Origin: Brochothrix campestris
GTDB taxonomy: Bacteria; Bacillota; Bacilli; Lactobacillales; Listeriaceae
Reading direction: 5' to 3'
NCBI RefSeq assembly: GCF_046058945.1
Contig: NZ_CP175511.1
Location: 1,178,001 to 1,242,000, forward strand
Length of the DNA: 64,000 nucleotides
Positions 34,681-43,894 of this stretch are shown here, one piece after another. The translations under genes and the position numbers were made by a program. Under the pieces are notes generated by a model. It saw only the letters and a program-made list of their open reading frames with translations. It was not told where the DNA came from and did no database searches. How positions within the stretch are numbered: the stretch's first letter is position 1; each line of letters opens with the position of its first letter.

Positions 34681-35113
34681 AACGACTTGTTTCATATAAT
34701 GTAAGGTAGTCCACTACCGTTAGCTTGCGAACAAGTTGCTCAATTAAATCGATTGGTATCGTGTTGACATTAGTGAAACGAATGCAACTTTTACCAATAT
34801 TGAGCTTTGTTGGCATCACCTTCGCGTATTCGCTTACGAACCAGTCAAATAGAGCGGTATCGAGTGTTAACCCTAAATGATAGATGGCGATGTGCTGTTT
34901 TTGTACGCCAAGACTAATAAAGGGTAATGGCGTGTTTGGCGAAACATGATATCCAGCTGGGTAGCGATCGAGTGGCACAACAAAGGTAGGCATGTTGTAC
35001 TGCATGACGCATTCAAAACCTACCGGTATTGCTTGGGTCACACGGTCAAACAGATGTTGAAAAGCTGGGCGCCGTTTGTCATCAATCGACGCCAAATAGT
35101 CAGTGATTGACAT
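34679..35113 (-). CDS. DUF1801-family protein
   Basis: A 144-residue protein resembling the DUF1801 (YdhG/YdeI) family: an N-terminal helix region with DKRRPAFQHLFDRV, then MQYNMPTFVV and a beta sheet with ISLGVQKQHIAIYHLG, and a late GKSCIRF. Some relatives bind iron or act in stress, but the family has no firm function. It is transcribed toward the integrase scar and separated from the downstream cyclophilin gene by only 22 bases, so they may share a transcript. Confidence 0.75.
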   Translation of the reverse strand: MSITDYLASIDDKRRPAFQHLFDRVTQAIPVGFECVMQYNMPTFVVPLDRYPAGYHVSPNTPLPFISLGVQKQHIAIYHLGLTLDTALFDWFVSEYAKVMPTKLNIGKSCIRFTNVNTIPIDLIEQLVRKLTVVDYLTLYETSR

Positions 35114-35135
35114 GCTTCATTCCTCGTTTCATTCG

Positions 35136-35843
35136 TTACTCAGTGATTTTGATTGTTTTAATTGTAATGTCTTTTTCGGGACGATCACCAGTTGCTGTTT
35201 TAGTTTCAGCAATTTTATCGACGATATCTAAGCCTTCAATTGTTTGACCAAAAACAGTGTATGACCCATCTAACGAAGGGACACCTTTTAGTTTTTTATA
35301 GGCTTCAACCACATTGTCAGCATACGAAACATTTTGGTTTTGGATATCAGTATCAGCTAAAAAGCTATTTTGAACGATGTAAAACTGTGAGCCGTTTGTA
35401 TCAGCACCGGCATTGGCCATAGCTAATGCCCCACGGAAGTGATAGAGGTTATTAGAAATTTCATTTTTAAATGGTTTCCCCCAAATACTTTCGCCACCAG
35501 TTCCATCACCTTTAGGGTCACCTGATTGAATCATGAAGTTATCGATAACACGGTGGAATAAGACGCCATCGTAGTAACCTTCTTTCGCATGGGTGATAAA
35601 GTTTTCAACTGCCTTTGGTGCTTCTTTCGGGAATAGTTTAATTTTCACTGTTCCTTCAGACGTTTCGATTGTTGCAACAGGTTCACCTTTGGCAACTTTG
35701 GTATCCAGTTGCACTAAGTTTGGTTTGGCCTCTTTTTCGGTTTTTGCAGTTGATTCAGCTGTGTCTTTTTCTGTTTTTGAGCCACAGGCAGCGAGTGCTG
35801 TTAAAGCTAAACAGAGTGTTAATAAGAGTACGATTTTTTTCAT
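35136..35843 (-). CDS. Lipoprotein peptidyl-prolyl isomerase, cyclophilin type
   Basis: A 235-residue protein. The ATG at 35843 with TGAAGGAGGA is preferred over the longer upstream frame, because it gives a proper lipoprotein signal peptide ending in the lipobox LAAC (Cys about residue 20). A Lys/Glu/Thr-rich linker follows, then a cyclophilin domain (residues about 65-232) with FHRVIDNFMIQSGDP, GALAMANAG and GSQFYI. It would sit on the outer membrane face and help fold secreted proteins, distinct from the PrsA (parvulin) type. Confidence 0.92.
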   Translation of the reverse strand: MKKIVLLLTLCLALTALAACGSKTEKDTAESTAKTEKEAKPNLVQLDTKVAKGEPVATIETSEGTVKIKLFPKEAPKAVENFITHAKEGYYDGVLFHRVIDNFMIQSGDPKGDGTGGESIWGKPFKNEISNNLYHFRGALAMANAGADTNGSQFYIVQNSFLADTDIQNQNVSYADNVVEAYKKLKGVPSLDGSYTVFGQTIEGLDIVDKIAETKTATGDRPEKDITIKTIKITE

Positions 35844-36001
35844 TGTTGAATCCTCCTTCAGTAATAAGTTAATTTTAGCATATCTCTTGATTTGAGATAC
35901 ACTAATAACTGTCCTAAAGTCGCTTCTTTTTTGAAATAATTTCTTGTTTATCATTTTTTTACAAAAGCGGAAAGGGGCTTCTATTAAAAGAGCGCTTAAT
36001 T

Positions 36002-36010
36002 TGCTATAAT
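36002..36010 (+). promoter_or_regulatory. Extended -10 promoter of the ymdB-ricA-mutS run
   Basis: TGC followed by a perfect TATAAT (36005-36010), about 75 bases before ymdB. No clear -35. Confidence 0.5.
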
Positions 36011-36025
36011 CAAGAAGACAGAAAG

Positions 36026-36064
36026 CCTGTTCGTTATGCTTTAGCAAGCGCTTATGCTAACAGG
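36026..36064 (+). promoter_or_regulatory. Leader hairpin before ymdB
   Basis: CCTGTT (36026-36031) and AACAGG (36059-36064) bracket an inner GTTA/TAAC and TTAGCA/TGCTAA stem. It ends 9 bases before the GAGGAG Shine-Dalgarno and lacks a T run, so it is not a terminator. A role in mRNA stability or RBS access is possible. Confidence 0.35.
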
Positions 36065-36086
36065 TTAACTATAGAGGAGAGTGACT

Positions 36087-36887
36087 ATGCGTATTTTATT
36101 TATTGGTGATGTTGTGGGTTCATTAGGGAGAGATATGATTTCAACTTACTTACCCTTGTTGAAACAAAAACATAAACCAAATGTAACAATTGTTAATGGC
36201 GAGAACGCAGCAAGTGGGCGTGGAATTACTGAAAAGATTTACAAAAAATTCATGACTGATGGGGCACAAATGATTACGATGGGGAACCATACATGGGATA
36301 ATCGTGACATTTTAGAGTTTATCGATGAGGCTAAATGCCTCATTCGTCCGGCTAACTTCCCTGAAGGAACACCCGGTAAAGGACTTGCCTATGTGCGCTA
36401 CAACGACATTGAGGTTGCGGTTATTAATTTACAAGGCCGGACTTTTTTAGCAGACTTAGACGACCCGTTTCGAAAAGCCGATGAACTTATTGCTGAAGCA
36501 CGGGAACGTACCGATCTAATCTTCGTTGATTTTCATGCTGAAACAACGAGTGAAAAGGAAGCGATGGGTTTTTACTTGGATGGCCGTGTTTCTGCCATTG
36601 TCGGTACACATACCCATGTACAAACAGCCGATGAACGTATTTTACCACGTGGCACAGCTTACATTACCGATGTTGGTATGACTGGGCCATACGATGCTTG
36701 TCTTGGAATGAATAAAGAAGCGGTCATTAGTCGCTTTTTAACGCAGATGCCGACACGCTTCGAGGTACCAAAAGAAGGACGTACGACTTTGAGTGGCACT
36801 TTGGTCGATATCGATCAAAAAACAGGGTTAGCGAAACGGATTGAGCGTATCGTCATTAATGAAGATCATCCGTTTCGACCTGAATAG
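36087..36887 (+). CDS. ymdB: YmdB metallophosphoesterase
   Basis: A 266-residue protein of the YmdB family (TIGR00282-type), a cyclic nucleotide phosphodiesterase that affects biofilm and motility in Bacillus. The metal-binding motifs are GDVVGSLGRDM, GENAASG, MGNHTWDN, VDFHAETTSEK and GTHTHVQTAD. The ATG at 36087 fits GAGGAGAG; a GTG 6 bases upstream is too close to it. In Bacillus rny lies upstream; here it does not. The ricA gene follows after 10 bases. Confidence 0.92.
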   Translation: MRILFIGDVVGSLGRDMISTYLPLLKQKHKPNVTIVNGENAASGRGITEKIYKKFMTDGAQMITMGNHTWDNRDILEFIDEAKCLIRPANFPEGTPGKGLAYVRYNDIEVAVINLQGRTFLADLDDPFRKADELIAEARERTDLIFVDFHAETTSEKEAMGFYLDGRVSAIVGTHTHVQTADERILPRGTAYITDVGMTGPYDACLGMNKEAVISRFLTQMPTRFEVPKEGRTTLSGTLVDIDQKTGLAKRIERIVINEDHPFRPE

Positions 36888-36897
36888 GAGGTAGCGT

Positions 36898-37263
36898 ATG
36901 TTTTCAGAAGAAGATATTCTCAACAAAACAGCTGAACTGACTGCAGCGATACAACGTACAGAAGAAGTGGCTTTTTATCGTGAAGTCGAAAAACAGATTG
37001 AAAACAATCAAAAAATCGCCACTCGTATTGCAAGCATTAAAGCGTTGCAAAAAGAAGTGGTTAACTTAGAACATTATAAAAAAGTGAATGCTGCAAAGGC
37101 AATCAATGATGAAATTGATGCCATTCAAGCGAGCATCAACGAATTACCGATTGTACAGCAATTCCGTCAATCACAGGTGGATGTTAATGAATTGCTGCAA
37201 TTGATGATGCGGAACATGACACTAGCAGTGAATAACGAAATGGAAGAACCGACTAACCGATAA
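36898..37263 (+). CDS. ricA: RicA (YmcA) family RNA-processing cofactor
   Basis: A 121-residue alpha-helical protein of the YlbF/YmcA family. In Bacillus RicA forms a complex with RicF and RicT and steers RNase Y in maturation of operon mRNAs. It shows the family helices with EEVAFYREVEKQIENNQKI and the middle IKALQKEVVNLEHYKK segment. It is shorter than the Bacillus protein (about 143). RBS AATAGGAGG. Gene order ymdB-ricA-mutS matches Bacillus. Confidence 0.85.
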   Translation: MFSEEDILNKTAELTAAIQRTEEVAFYREVEKQIENNQKIATRIASIKALQKEVVNLEHYKKVNAAKAINDEIDAIQASINELPIVQQFRQSQVDVNELLQLMMRNMTLAVNNEMEEPTNR

Positions 37264-37277
37264 AGGAGAGGACAGAA

Positions 37278-39887
37278 ATGGCATATACACCGATGATTCA
37301 ACAATATCTTAAAATAAAAGAGCAGCATCAAGACGCCTTTCTTTTTTTCCGGTTAGGTGACTTTTATGAGATGTTCTTTGAGGATGCCACGAAGGCTTCG
37401 CAATTGTTAGAAATCACGTTAACAGCACGTGATGGTGGTGACCAGGGCAAAATCCCTATGTGTGGTGTGCCTTACCATGCGGTACAAGGTTACATCGATC
37501 GTTTGGTCAACAAAGGCTATAAAATCGCCTTATGTGAACAGGTGGAAGATCCGAAGCTAACAAAAGGGATGGTTAAGCGTGAGGTTGTTCAAGTTATCTC
37601 GCAAGGGACGTTAATGGCCCGCAACGGTCTTAATGAAAAAGAAAATAATTATTTAGCTGCGATCGTGCACCATCCTTCTAATCAGTACGGCCTAGCTTAT
37701 TGTGATTTATCGACAGGTGAAATGGCAACAACTTATTTTGAAGTGGACGACCAAAAGCTATTGAATGAGTTGAGTACGATACATGCGACTGAAGTCATTG
37801 TCGCACGGTCAACCGACGAAGGTCTCCTTGAACAAATTCGTCTCCAGTTAAACGCGATGATTTCACATAATGATAGTGTCACCTGTGGTACATCGCACCA
37901 TAAATTATTTGGCGAAACAATTAACGATGTTGAACTGCAGGCAGTTTCACGGCTGTTAAGTTATTTGGATGAAACACAAAAGCGTGATTTGAGTCATTTG
38001 CAACCGGCGACGCATTATGAGCTGAACCGCTTCATGAAGATTGATTATTATTCGAAACGCAACCTCGAAATTACCGATTCAATCCGCGGTAAAGGACGTC
38101 AAGGGACCTTACTCTGGTTACTTGATGAAACTGAGACAGCAATGGGCGGGCGAATGTTAAAACAATGGCTTGATCGTCCACTGATTGACCGAGCTAAAAT
38201 TGAGCAACGCCAAGATAATGTCGCTGCTTTCATTCAGTTCTTCTTTGAACGTCAAGAATTGCAAACAGCTTTAAAACAAGTGTATGACCTCGAACGCCTC
38301 AGTGGGCGGGTTGCTTATGGCAATGTTAATGCGCGCGATTTGGTACAATTACGTCAATCGTTGCAACAAGTCCCAGCTATTAAAGCGGTCCTCGCTAAAA
38401 TGGCAGATGCGAACTTGCAACAGCTCGGAGAACAGCTTGACCCAGTGGCCGACTTACGCGATTTACTCGAGCAAGCGGTCGTTGACACGCCACCGGTAAC
38501 GATTAAAGACGGTGGCATGATACGTCAAGGGTATAACGAGACACTCGATGTCTATCAAGACGCGATGCATAATGGTAAATCATGGCTCGCTGCCCTCGAG
38601 CAGCAAGAACGTGAAGTAACCGGCATCAAAAACCTAAAGATTGGGTATAACCGTGTGTTTGGTTACTACATCGAAATTACACGCTCCCATTTGGCAAATG
38701 TCCCCGAGGAACGCTATGAACGCAAACAGACGTTATCGAACGCCGAACGTTTTATTACACCCGAACTGAAAGAAAAGGAACGGATTATTTTGGAGGCGGA
38801 AGAAAAGAGTCTCGCCTTGGAGTACAGTTTATTTGTTGAACTGCGTGAAACGGTGAAAGCCTTTATCGAACCGTTACAAGCCTTAGCGAAGGGTATAAGT
38901 GAAATCGATGTGCTTCAAAGTTTTGCAACGGTCAGCGAGGCACAGCAATTTGTGCGACCGACTTTTTCAAACAATCGTGAAATGCATGTTGAAGCGGGTC
39001 GGCACCCTGTCGTTGAGAAGGTATTAGGTCATCAAAGTTATGTCGCCAATGACTGTTTAATGAACAATGAGCGCCAACTGTTATTGATTACCGGACCTAA
39101 CATGTCTGGTAAGAGTACGTATATGCGCCAAATCGCTTTAATGGCCATTTTAGCTCAGGTTGGTTGCCAAGTGCCAGCCACGGCGGCTGTGTTACCGATT
39201 TTTGACCAAGTCTTTACGCGAATAGGGGCGGCCGATGATTTAATCTCAGGCCAAAGTACCTTTATGGTCGAAATGCTTGAAGCCAATAATGCGATTCAAA
39301 ACGCAACGGCTGACAGTTTGATTTTGTTCGATGAGATTGGACGAGGCACAGCAACCTATGACGGGATGGCCTTGGCTCAAGCGATGATTGAATACATCGA
39401 TGAGCACGTCCATGCTAAAACGCTCTTTTCAACACATTACCATGAACTAACAGCCCTTTCTGATCGGTTAGCAGCACTGTATAACGTGCACGTAGCAGCA
39501 ATCGAAGAAGCGGGTAAGGTTGTGTTCTTGCATAAAATAGAAGAAGGCCCTGCTGATCAAAGTTATGGTATTCATGTGGCGCGGTTAGCAAATTTACCGA
39601 CCACCTTAATCGAGCGGGCGGATACGATTTTACATGAGCTTGAACAAAAGGATCAACTTGTCACACCTTCAGCAGCTCCAACTGCCATACCATTGGCTGA
39701 AAAAGCCCCACTTTATGTTGAAGATGAAACGCAGCTGTCGTTCTTTAGCGTGACGGAACCACAACCTGAACCAACTCCACCGATAGAAGCGAAGCTACGC
39801 GCTAAAATCAATGGTCTCGATTTATTGACGATGACACCGATGGAAGCAATGATGGCATTGTATCAATTGCAAAAAGAGTTTAAGTAG
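37278..39887 (+). CDS. mutS: DNA mismatch repair protein MutS
   Basis: An 869-residue mismatch sensor. The N-terminal mismatch-binding domain has FFRLGDFYEMFFEDA with the Phe-x-Glu wedge. The ATPase domain has Walker A GPNMSGKSTYMRQ, QSTFMVEMLE, and Walker B LILFDEIGRGTAT, with STHYHEL. The C-terminus has a proline- and glutamate-rich linker and a short tail (about 800-869), where beta-clamp binding usually occurs. RBS AAAGGAGAGG. A terminator follows. Confidence 0.97.
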   Translation: MAYTPMIQQYLKIKEQHQDAFLFFRLGDFYEMFFEDATKASQLLEITLTARDGGDQGKIPMCGVPYHAVQGYIDRLVNKGYKIALCEQVEDPKLTKGMVKREVVQVISQGTLMARNGLNEKENNYLAAIVHHPSNQYGLAYCDLSTGEMATTYFEVDDQKLLNELSTIHATEVIVARSTDEGLLEQIRLQLNAMISHNDSVTCGTSHHKLFGETINDVELQAVSRLLSYLDETQKRDLSHLQPATHYELNRFMKIDYYSKRNLEITDSIRGKGRQGTLLWLLDETETAMGGRMLKQWLDRPLIDRAKIEQRQDNVAAFIQFFFERQELQTALKQVYDLERLSGRVAYGNVNARDLVQLRQSLQQVPAIKAVLAKMADANLQQLGEQLDPVADLRDLLEQAVVDTPPVTIKDGGMIRQGYNETLDVYQDAMHNGKSWLAALEQQEREVTGIKNLKIGYNRVFGYYIEITRSHLANVPEERYERKQTLSNAERFITPELKEKERIILEAEEKSLALEYSLFVELRETVKAFIEPLQALAKGISEIDVLQSFATVSEAQQFVRPTFSNNREMHVEAGRHPVVEKVLGHQSYVANDCLMNNERQLLLITGPNMSGKSTYMRQIALMAILAQVGCQVPATAAVLPIFDQVFTRIGAADDLISGQSTFMVEMLEANNAIQNATADSLILFDEIGRGTATYDGMALAQAMIEYIDEHVHAKTLFSTHYHELTALSDRLAALYNVHVAAIEEAGKVVFLHKIEEGPADQSYGIHVARLANLPTTLIERADTILHELEQKDQLVTPSAAPTAIPLAEKAPLYVEDETQLSFFSVTEPQPEPTPPIEAKLRAKINGLDLLTMTPMEAMMALYQLQKEFK

Positions 39888-39925
39888 AACACCTTGGCGT
39901 TTATGTTGACGCTGTCTACAAGCTG

Positions 39926-39962
39926 AACAGTACCTTCTCTCATGAGTTGGTACTGTTTTTAC
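39926..39962 (+). terminator. Intrinsic terminator after mutS
   Basis: AACAGTACC (39926-39934) pairs with GGTACTGTT (39949-39957), followed by T residues. Confidence 0.75.
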
Positions 39963-39968
39963 GTATAG

Positions 39969-41153
39969 TTAGAGCCGCGTCGATTCGGTTTGACTTTTGA
40001 TGGCACACAGGCCATAGAGTAAGGCGCAGCCAATTAAGACATAAAACAGCAGCGCAGTCTGATATTGATAAATACTGAGGCCGACGACCGGACCGACAAA
40101 AAAGGCGAGCTGAGCTGCCAACGTCGTAAAGGCAAAGTAGCTTGTTTTTAGTTCGGGTGGACCTAAGCGCGCATTGAGACTTAGCAAACGGGGAGTGCCT
40201 AAAAGGGCCGCTAGAGCTAAGACAATCCCGACGATGATGACGGCAAAAGAACGATTGCTCCAATAAAACAAGGCGATTCCGCAGGCATACAGGAGCTAAT
40301 CTAACAATAGCAGTCGGGTGGTACTCACTTTTTTGAGCCACATGATAAAGAGCGGTTGTAAGCAAACCGTCGTTAAGGTCATGGTTGTTAAAAAAACGGC
40401 TAATTGTGCCACGGCAGCAGCACCAAACAACTGTTTAAGATGAAGGGCGAAACTTGATTCAAACTGTACACCAATAAAAGCTGTGAAGAAGAAGACACCA
40501 AATAAGTACCGGGCTGCCTTATCGGTTAAATTGGTACGCATATCGCTGAAAAATTGTAACCGTCGTTTTTCGTCAGTTGCTGTGCTCTTCGTAGCGGGCA
40601 CGGCAATCCGTACAATCACGGCTAAAATGAGTAATCCGAGGCTGAAACAATAAAACGGTAAGGCGGATGAACCGGCACCAAGGATGACCCCAAGCAACGG
40701 GCCTAAGGCACTTGCGATACAGGCAACCCAATAATGGAGGCCCATCACATCGTTCAATTGCTCGTCGGTGGCGTACTTCGTTAAAGTGGCCATCACTAAC
40801 GGATTGTAAATCGCCCACCCAATGCCAGCGAGTACAAGGGCGAAAATTAGCAACTGATAGGAATGAACTTGCACAACGAGAAGATAACCGCACATGGGGA
40901 ATAGAAGGGCTACGATTGTGGCCCAACGGACGGAGAGATGATCAATCACATTGGCTGAAAATAAAATCACGCACAGTTGTACGAGTGGTGACAACATCAA
41001 TAAGAACGCAACCTCGGTGGTCGTATAGCGCTGTGTGTTGAGTAAAAAGAGCAATAAAAAGGGGAGGGCCGCAAAACGGAGTAAGGTCACACTGAAAGAA
41101 ATGGCTAAATAGAGGTAAATCATTTTGGCATACGCAGGGAAACGCCATTGCAT
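39969..41153 (-). pseudogene. MFS transporter gene with an in-frame stop
   Basis: An open frame of about 394 codons for a 12-segment MFS transporter is interrupted by a single TAG (40296-40298 on the minus strand) after residue 285 (RLLLLD). Reading continues in the same frame with LLYACGIALFYW to a normal C-terminus at 39969. Both halves have strong membrane segments, and the usual cytoplasmic loop lies between the two bundles. A nonsense mutation or sequencing error explains it; no frameshift is needed. It lies between mutS and mutL and points the opposite way, so it is probably an insertion into the mutS-mutL pair. Confidence 0.8.
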
Positions 41154-41270
41154 GTTGATTCCTTCTTTCTTTTTAGTATATAAATAATTGTTGGGAAATT
41201 TAAGTTTCTTTATTTACCAATTACAATAGAAGTTATAGGATTAATATGTCAGAAATGTGTGGAGGTGATA

Positions 41271-41292
41271 AAAAAGCAACGTTTGCTTTTTT
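41271..41292 (+). terminator. Terminator-like hairpin upstream of mutL
   Basis: AAAAAGCAA (41271-41279) pairs with TTGCTTTTT (41283-41291) across a 3-base loop. It lies 100 bases before mutL, where no plus-strand gene ends, so it may serve the minus strand or act as an attenuator. Confidence 0.45.
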
Positions 41293-41391
41293 GTGTCTTT
41301 AATTTCATCGTTGTTCACTACACTCACTTGCACAAATCAATAAAAGAGCTTATTCTAAAAGAAAGAATTGTGTCTCAAGGGGGAACAACGA

Positions 41392-43233
41392 ATGAATCGT
41401 ATCGAACAATTACCAGATATACTATCTAATCAAATAGCAGCTGGAGAAGTGGTTGAGCGACCGGCATCGGTCGTTAAAGAGCTCGTTGAAAATGCGATTG
41501 ATGCCCACGCGAGCGTAATCGATGTTTTAATCGAAGAAGCGGGGCTCAAATGCATCACCATAATTGATAACGGTAATGGCATTGAAGCCGACGACGTCTC
41601 GCTCGCTTTTTCTCGGCATGCGACGAGTAAAATTCGTACGAAAGCCGACTTGTTTCGGATTGGTACGCTTGGTTTTAGAGGTGAGGCCTTACCGAGTATT
41701 GCCTCGGTTGCTGAACTTGAGTTAACGACTTCAACTGGTGCAGTTGGCACACATGTTGTCATCAAAGGTGGTGTTGAGGAAGTTCATGAATCGGCCTCAG
41801 CGCGTAAAGGTACAGAAATCAAGGTGGCAAACTTGTTTTATAATACACCCGCTCGTTTGAAATACATTAAGAGCCTACCGACAGAGCTTGGTCATATTAC
41901 TGATATAATCAACCGCCTTGCTTTGTCGCATCCGACGATTTCATTTCGACTCGTCAATGATGGCAAGTCCATCATTCGGACGGTTGGTAACGGCAATTTA
42001 AAACAGGTCATCTCGCAAATCTATGGGTTAGCAATTGCCCAAAAAGCTAAGCCGCTTAAAATTAGTACGAACGATTTTGACATTCAAGGCTATCTCGTGT
42101 TGCCGGAAATCAGCCGGGCCTCACGTCAGTACATATCAACAATCGTCAATGGACGCTATATCAAAAATTATGCGCTCCATAAAGCGATACAAGAGGGTTA
42201 CCATACGCTGTTACCGATTGGACGCTATCCGATTGCAGTCTTGCAAATTGAGATGGACCCGTTAATTGTTGATGTTAATGTGCATCCTTCGAAGCTAGAA
42301 GTGCGTTTAAGCAAAGAAAAAGAGCTCGGGCAAGTAATTAGTCGTGCGATTAAAGACCTCTTTAAGACAGAACGATTAATACCAGCTGGTCCAGAGAGCA
42401 AGCAACAATCACAGGTTAAACCTGTCAATGATCAAGCGCGCTTTAATTTTGATGCGATTAGCGGTACAACCCGTCAGTATCAGCCAGAAGGACTAGCAAT
42501 GGCACCATTACATGAGGAACCATTATCGCAAGAAAAACCGCTGACCGATGACTTAAACGCTCTTTTAGAACAAACAATTCAATATGGCGATGAACCAATT
42601 GAAACAGACGTGACTGAACAGGGGGCAACAGCCGCAACATTACGTGCGCCACGGATGGCAAAACTTTACCCGATTGGGCAGATGCATGCAACATACATCC
42701 TTGCTCAAAACGAAGAAGGTTTGTTTATTATTGATCAGCATGCGGCCCAAGAACGGATGAAGTACGATTACTTCCGCGTCAAAATTGGCGAAGTGGCACA
42801 TACTGCTCAAAGTTTGTTAATCCCGCTCGTGCTCGACTATCCGATGGATGAAGCGGTCCGTCTCCAAGAGGTGCTCCCTCGAATTCGTGAGATTGGCATT
42901 GAGATTGAGGCGTTTGGCCAAGGGAGCTTTGTCGTGCGCTCATACCCAACGTGGTTCCCAAGTGATGACGTTGAGGAGATTATTAGGGACATCGTTGAAG
43001 ATGCGCTTGCTCATCCGAAGGTCGATGTTGCCAAGTTTCGTGAGAAAACAGCGATTATGATGAGCTGTAAAAAGTCGATAAAAGCGAACCATTATTTAAA
43101 CACAGAAGATATGCAACGACTGCTTGACGACCTCCGTTATGCCGATGATCCCTTTACTTGCCCACATGGACGTCCGGTCGTCATTAAATACTCCGTGTAC
43201 GAGATGGAGAAAATGTTTAAGCGGATTATGTAA
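41392..43233 (+). CDS. mutL: DNA mismatch repair protein MutL
   Basis: A 613-residue protein. The ATG at 41392 follows AAGGGGG. It has an N-terminal GHKL ATPase (ELVENAIDAHAS, DNGNGIEADD, GFRGEALPSIASV), a linker about residues 335-420, and a C-terminal endonuclease-type dimer domain with DQHAAQERMKYD and CPHGRPVV. The metal motif DQHA-x2-E-x4-E of nicking MutL proteins has Asp instead of the last Glu. It is separated from mutS by the broken MFS gene. Confidence 0.95.
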   Translation: MNRIEQLPDILSNQIAAGEVVERPASVVKELVENAIDAHASVIDVLIEEAGLKCITIIDNGNGIEADDVSLAFSRHATSKIRTKADLFRIGTLGFRGEALPSIASVAELELTTSTGAVGTHVVIKGGVEEVHESASARKGTEIKVANLFYNTPARLKYIKSLPTELGHITDIINRLALSHPTISFRLVNDGKSIIRTVGNGNLKQVISQIYGLAIAQKAKPLKISTNDFDIQGYLVLPEISRASRQYISTIVNGRYIKNYALHKAIQEGYHTLLPIGRYPIAVLQIEMDPLIVDVNVHPSKLEVRLSKEKELGQVISRAIKDLFKTERLIPAGPESKQQSQVKPVNDQARFNFDAISGTTRQYQPEGLAMAPLHEEPLSQEKPLTDDLNALLEQTIQYGDEPIETDVTEQGATAATLRAPRMAKLYPIGQMHATYILAQNEEGLFIIDQHAAQERMKYDYFRVKIGEVAHTAQSLLIPLVLDYPMDEAVRLQEVLPRIREIGIEIEAFGQGSFVVRSYPTWFPSDDVEEIIRDIVEDALAHPKVDVAKFREKTAIMMSCKKSIKANHYLNTEDMQRLLDDLRYADDPFTCPHGRPVVIKYSVYEMEKMFKRIM

Positions 43234-43289
43234 GCAACAAGCAGGCTTACCCCTCGCTTACATTAGCAATTTAATTGAACACACACAAA

Positions 43290-43328
43290 AGCAACGCCAA
43301 AGACGAGTATGTCTAGGCGTTGCTCTTT
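43290..43328. terminator. Terminator between mutL and pdxT
   Basis: AGCAACGCC (43290-43298) pairs with GGCGTTGCT (43316-43324), with an inner AGAC/GTCT stem. T and A runs suit both directions between convergent genes. Confidence 0.75.
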
Positions 43329-43330
43329 AA

Positions 43331-43894
43331 TTAGGATAAAGCTGAAACTTTTGTGTCGATAAAATAAGCGAGGAGTTGTGTATCGGGTGTTAATTCTGGG
43401 TGAAAGGCACAGGCGATAAGATGAGTCGTCTCAATCGCGACAATTTTATCATCATAGCGAGCCATAATCTGTACGTCGGGACCAACTGTTTCATAATAAG
43501 GCGCTCGGATAAAGACCGCTGGGACTGTTCGTTCACCGTTGCCTAGCTGTAAGGTCACCTTTGTTTCAAAGCTAGCAATTTGACGACCAAAACCATTCCG
43601 AACGACCTTAGCCTCGAGTTGGCTAGCGCTGAAGCGGCTTAAGATAATCATTCCTGCACAGGTGGCAAACACAGGCCGTTGCTGTTTGAGCCACTGTGTT
43701 ACAACGGGCATGAATCCTCTCGTTTCAAGCAAATGGTAAATCGTCGTGCTTTCGCCTCCAGGGAGAATCAGAGCATCAATGTGTGCGAGTTGATCTGGTT
43801 TAGTCACAGCGATGGGCTGATGACCTAAATGGTCAATCTGGCTAAGGTGTTCACTCACTGCTCCTTGTAAGGCGAGTACGCCTATCCGTTTCAT
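43331..43894 (-). CDS. pdxT: Pyridoxal 5'-phosphate synthase glutaminase subunit
   Basis: A 187-residue glutamine amidotransferase that delivers ammonia to PdxS for vitamin B6 synthesis. It has the N-terminal IGVLALQGAVSEH, LILPGGEST, the catalytic Cys79 in FATCAGM, RAPY, and the His/Glu pair in AFHPEL. Length is normal. The start directly follows the pdxS stop without a gap, so the subunits are co-translated. Confidence 0.95.
   Translation of the reverse strand: MKRIGVLALQGAVSEHLSQIDHLGHQPIAVTKPDQLAHIDALILPGGESTTIYHLLETRGFMPVVTQWLKQQRPVFATCAGMIILSRFSASQLEAKVVRNGFGRQIASFETKVTLQLGNGERTVPAVFIRAPYYETVGPDVQIMARYDDKIVAIETTHLIACAFHPELTPDTQLLAYFIDTKVSALS

Noticed and set aside
41269..41390. Open frame starting GTG before mutL
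   Set aside because: The GGAGG overlaps the start, it contains a terminator-like hairpin and it runs out of frame into mutL.
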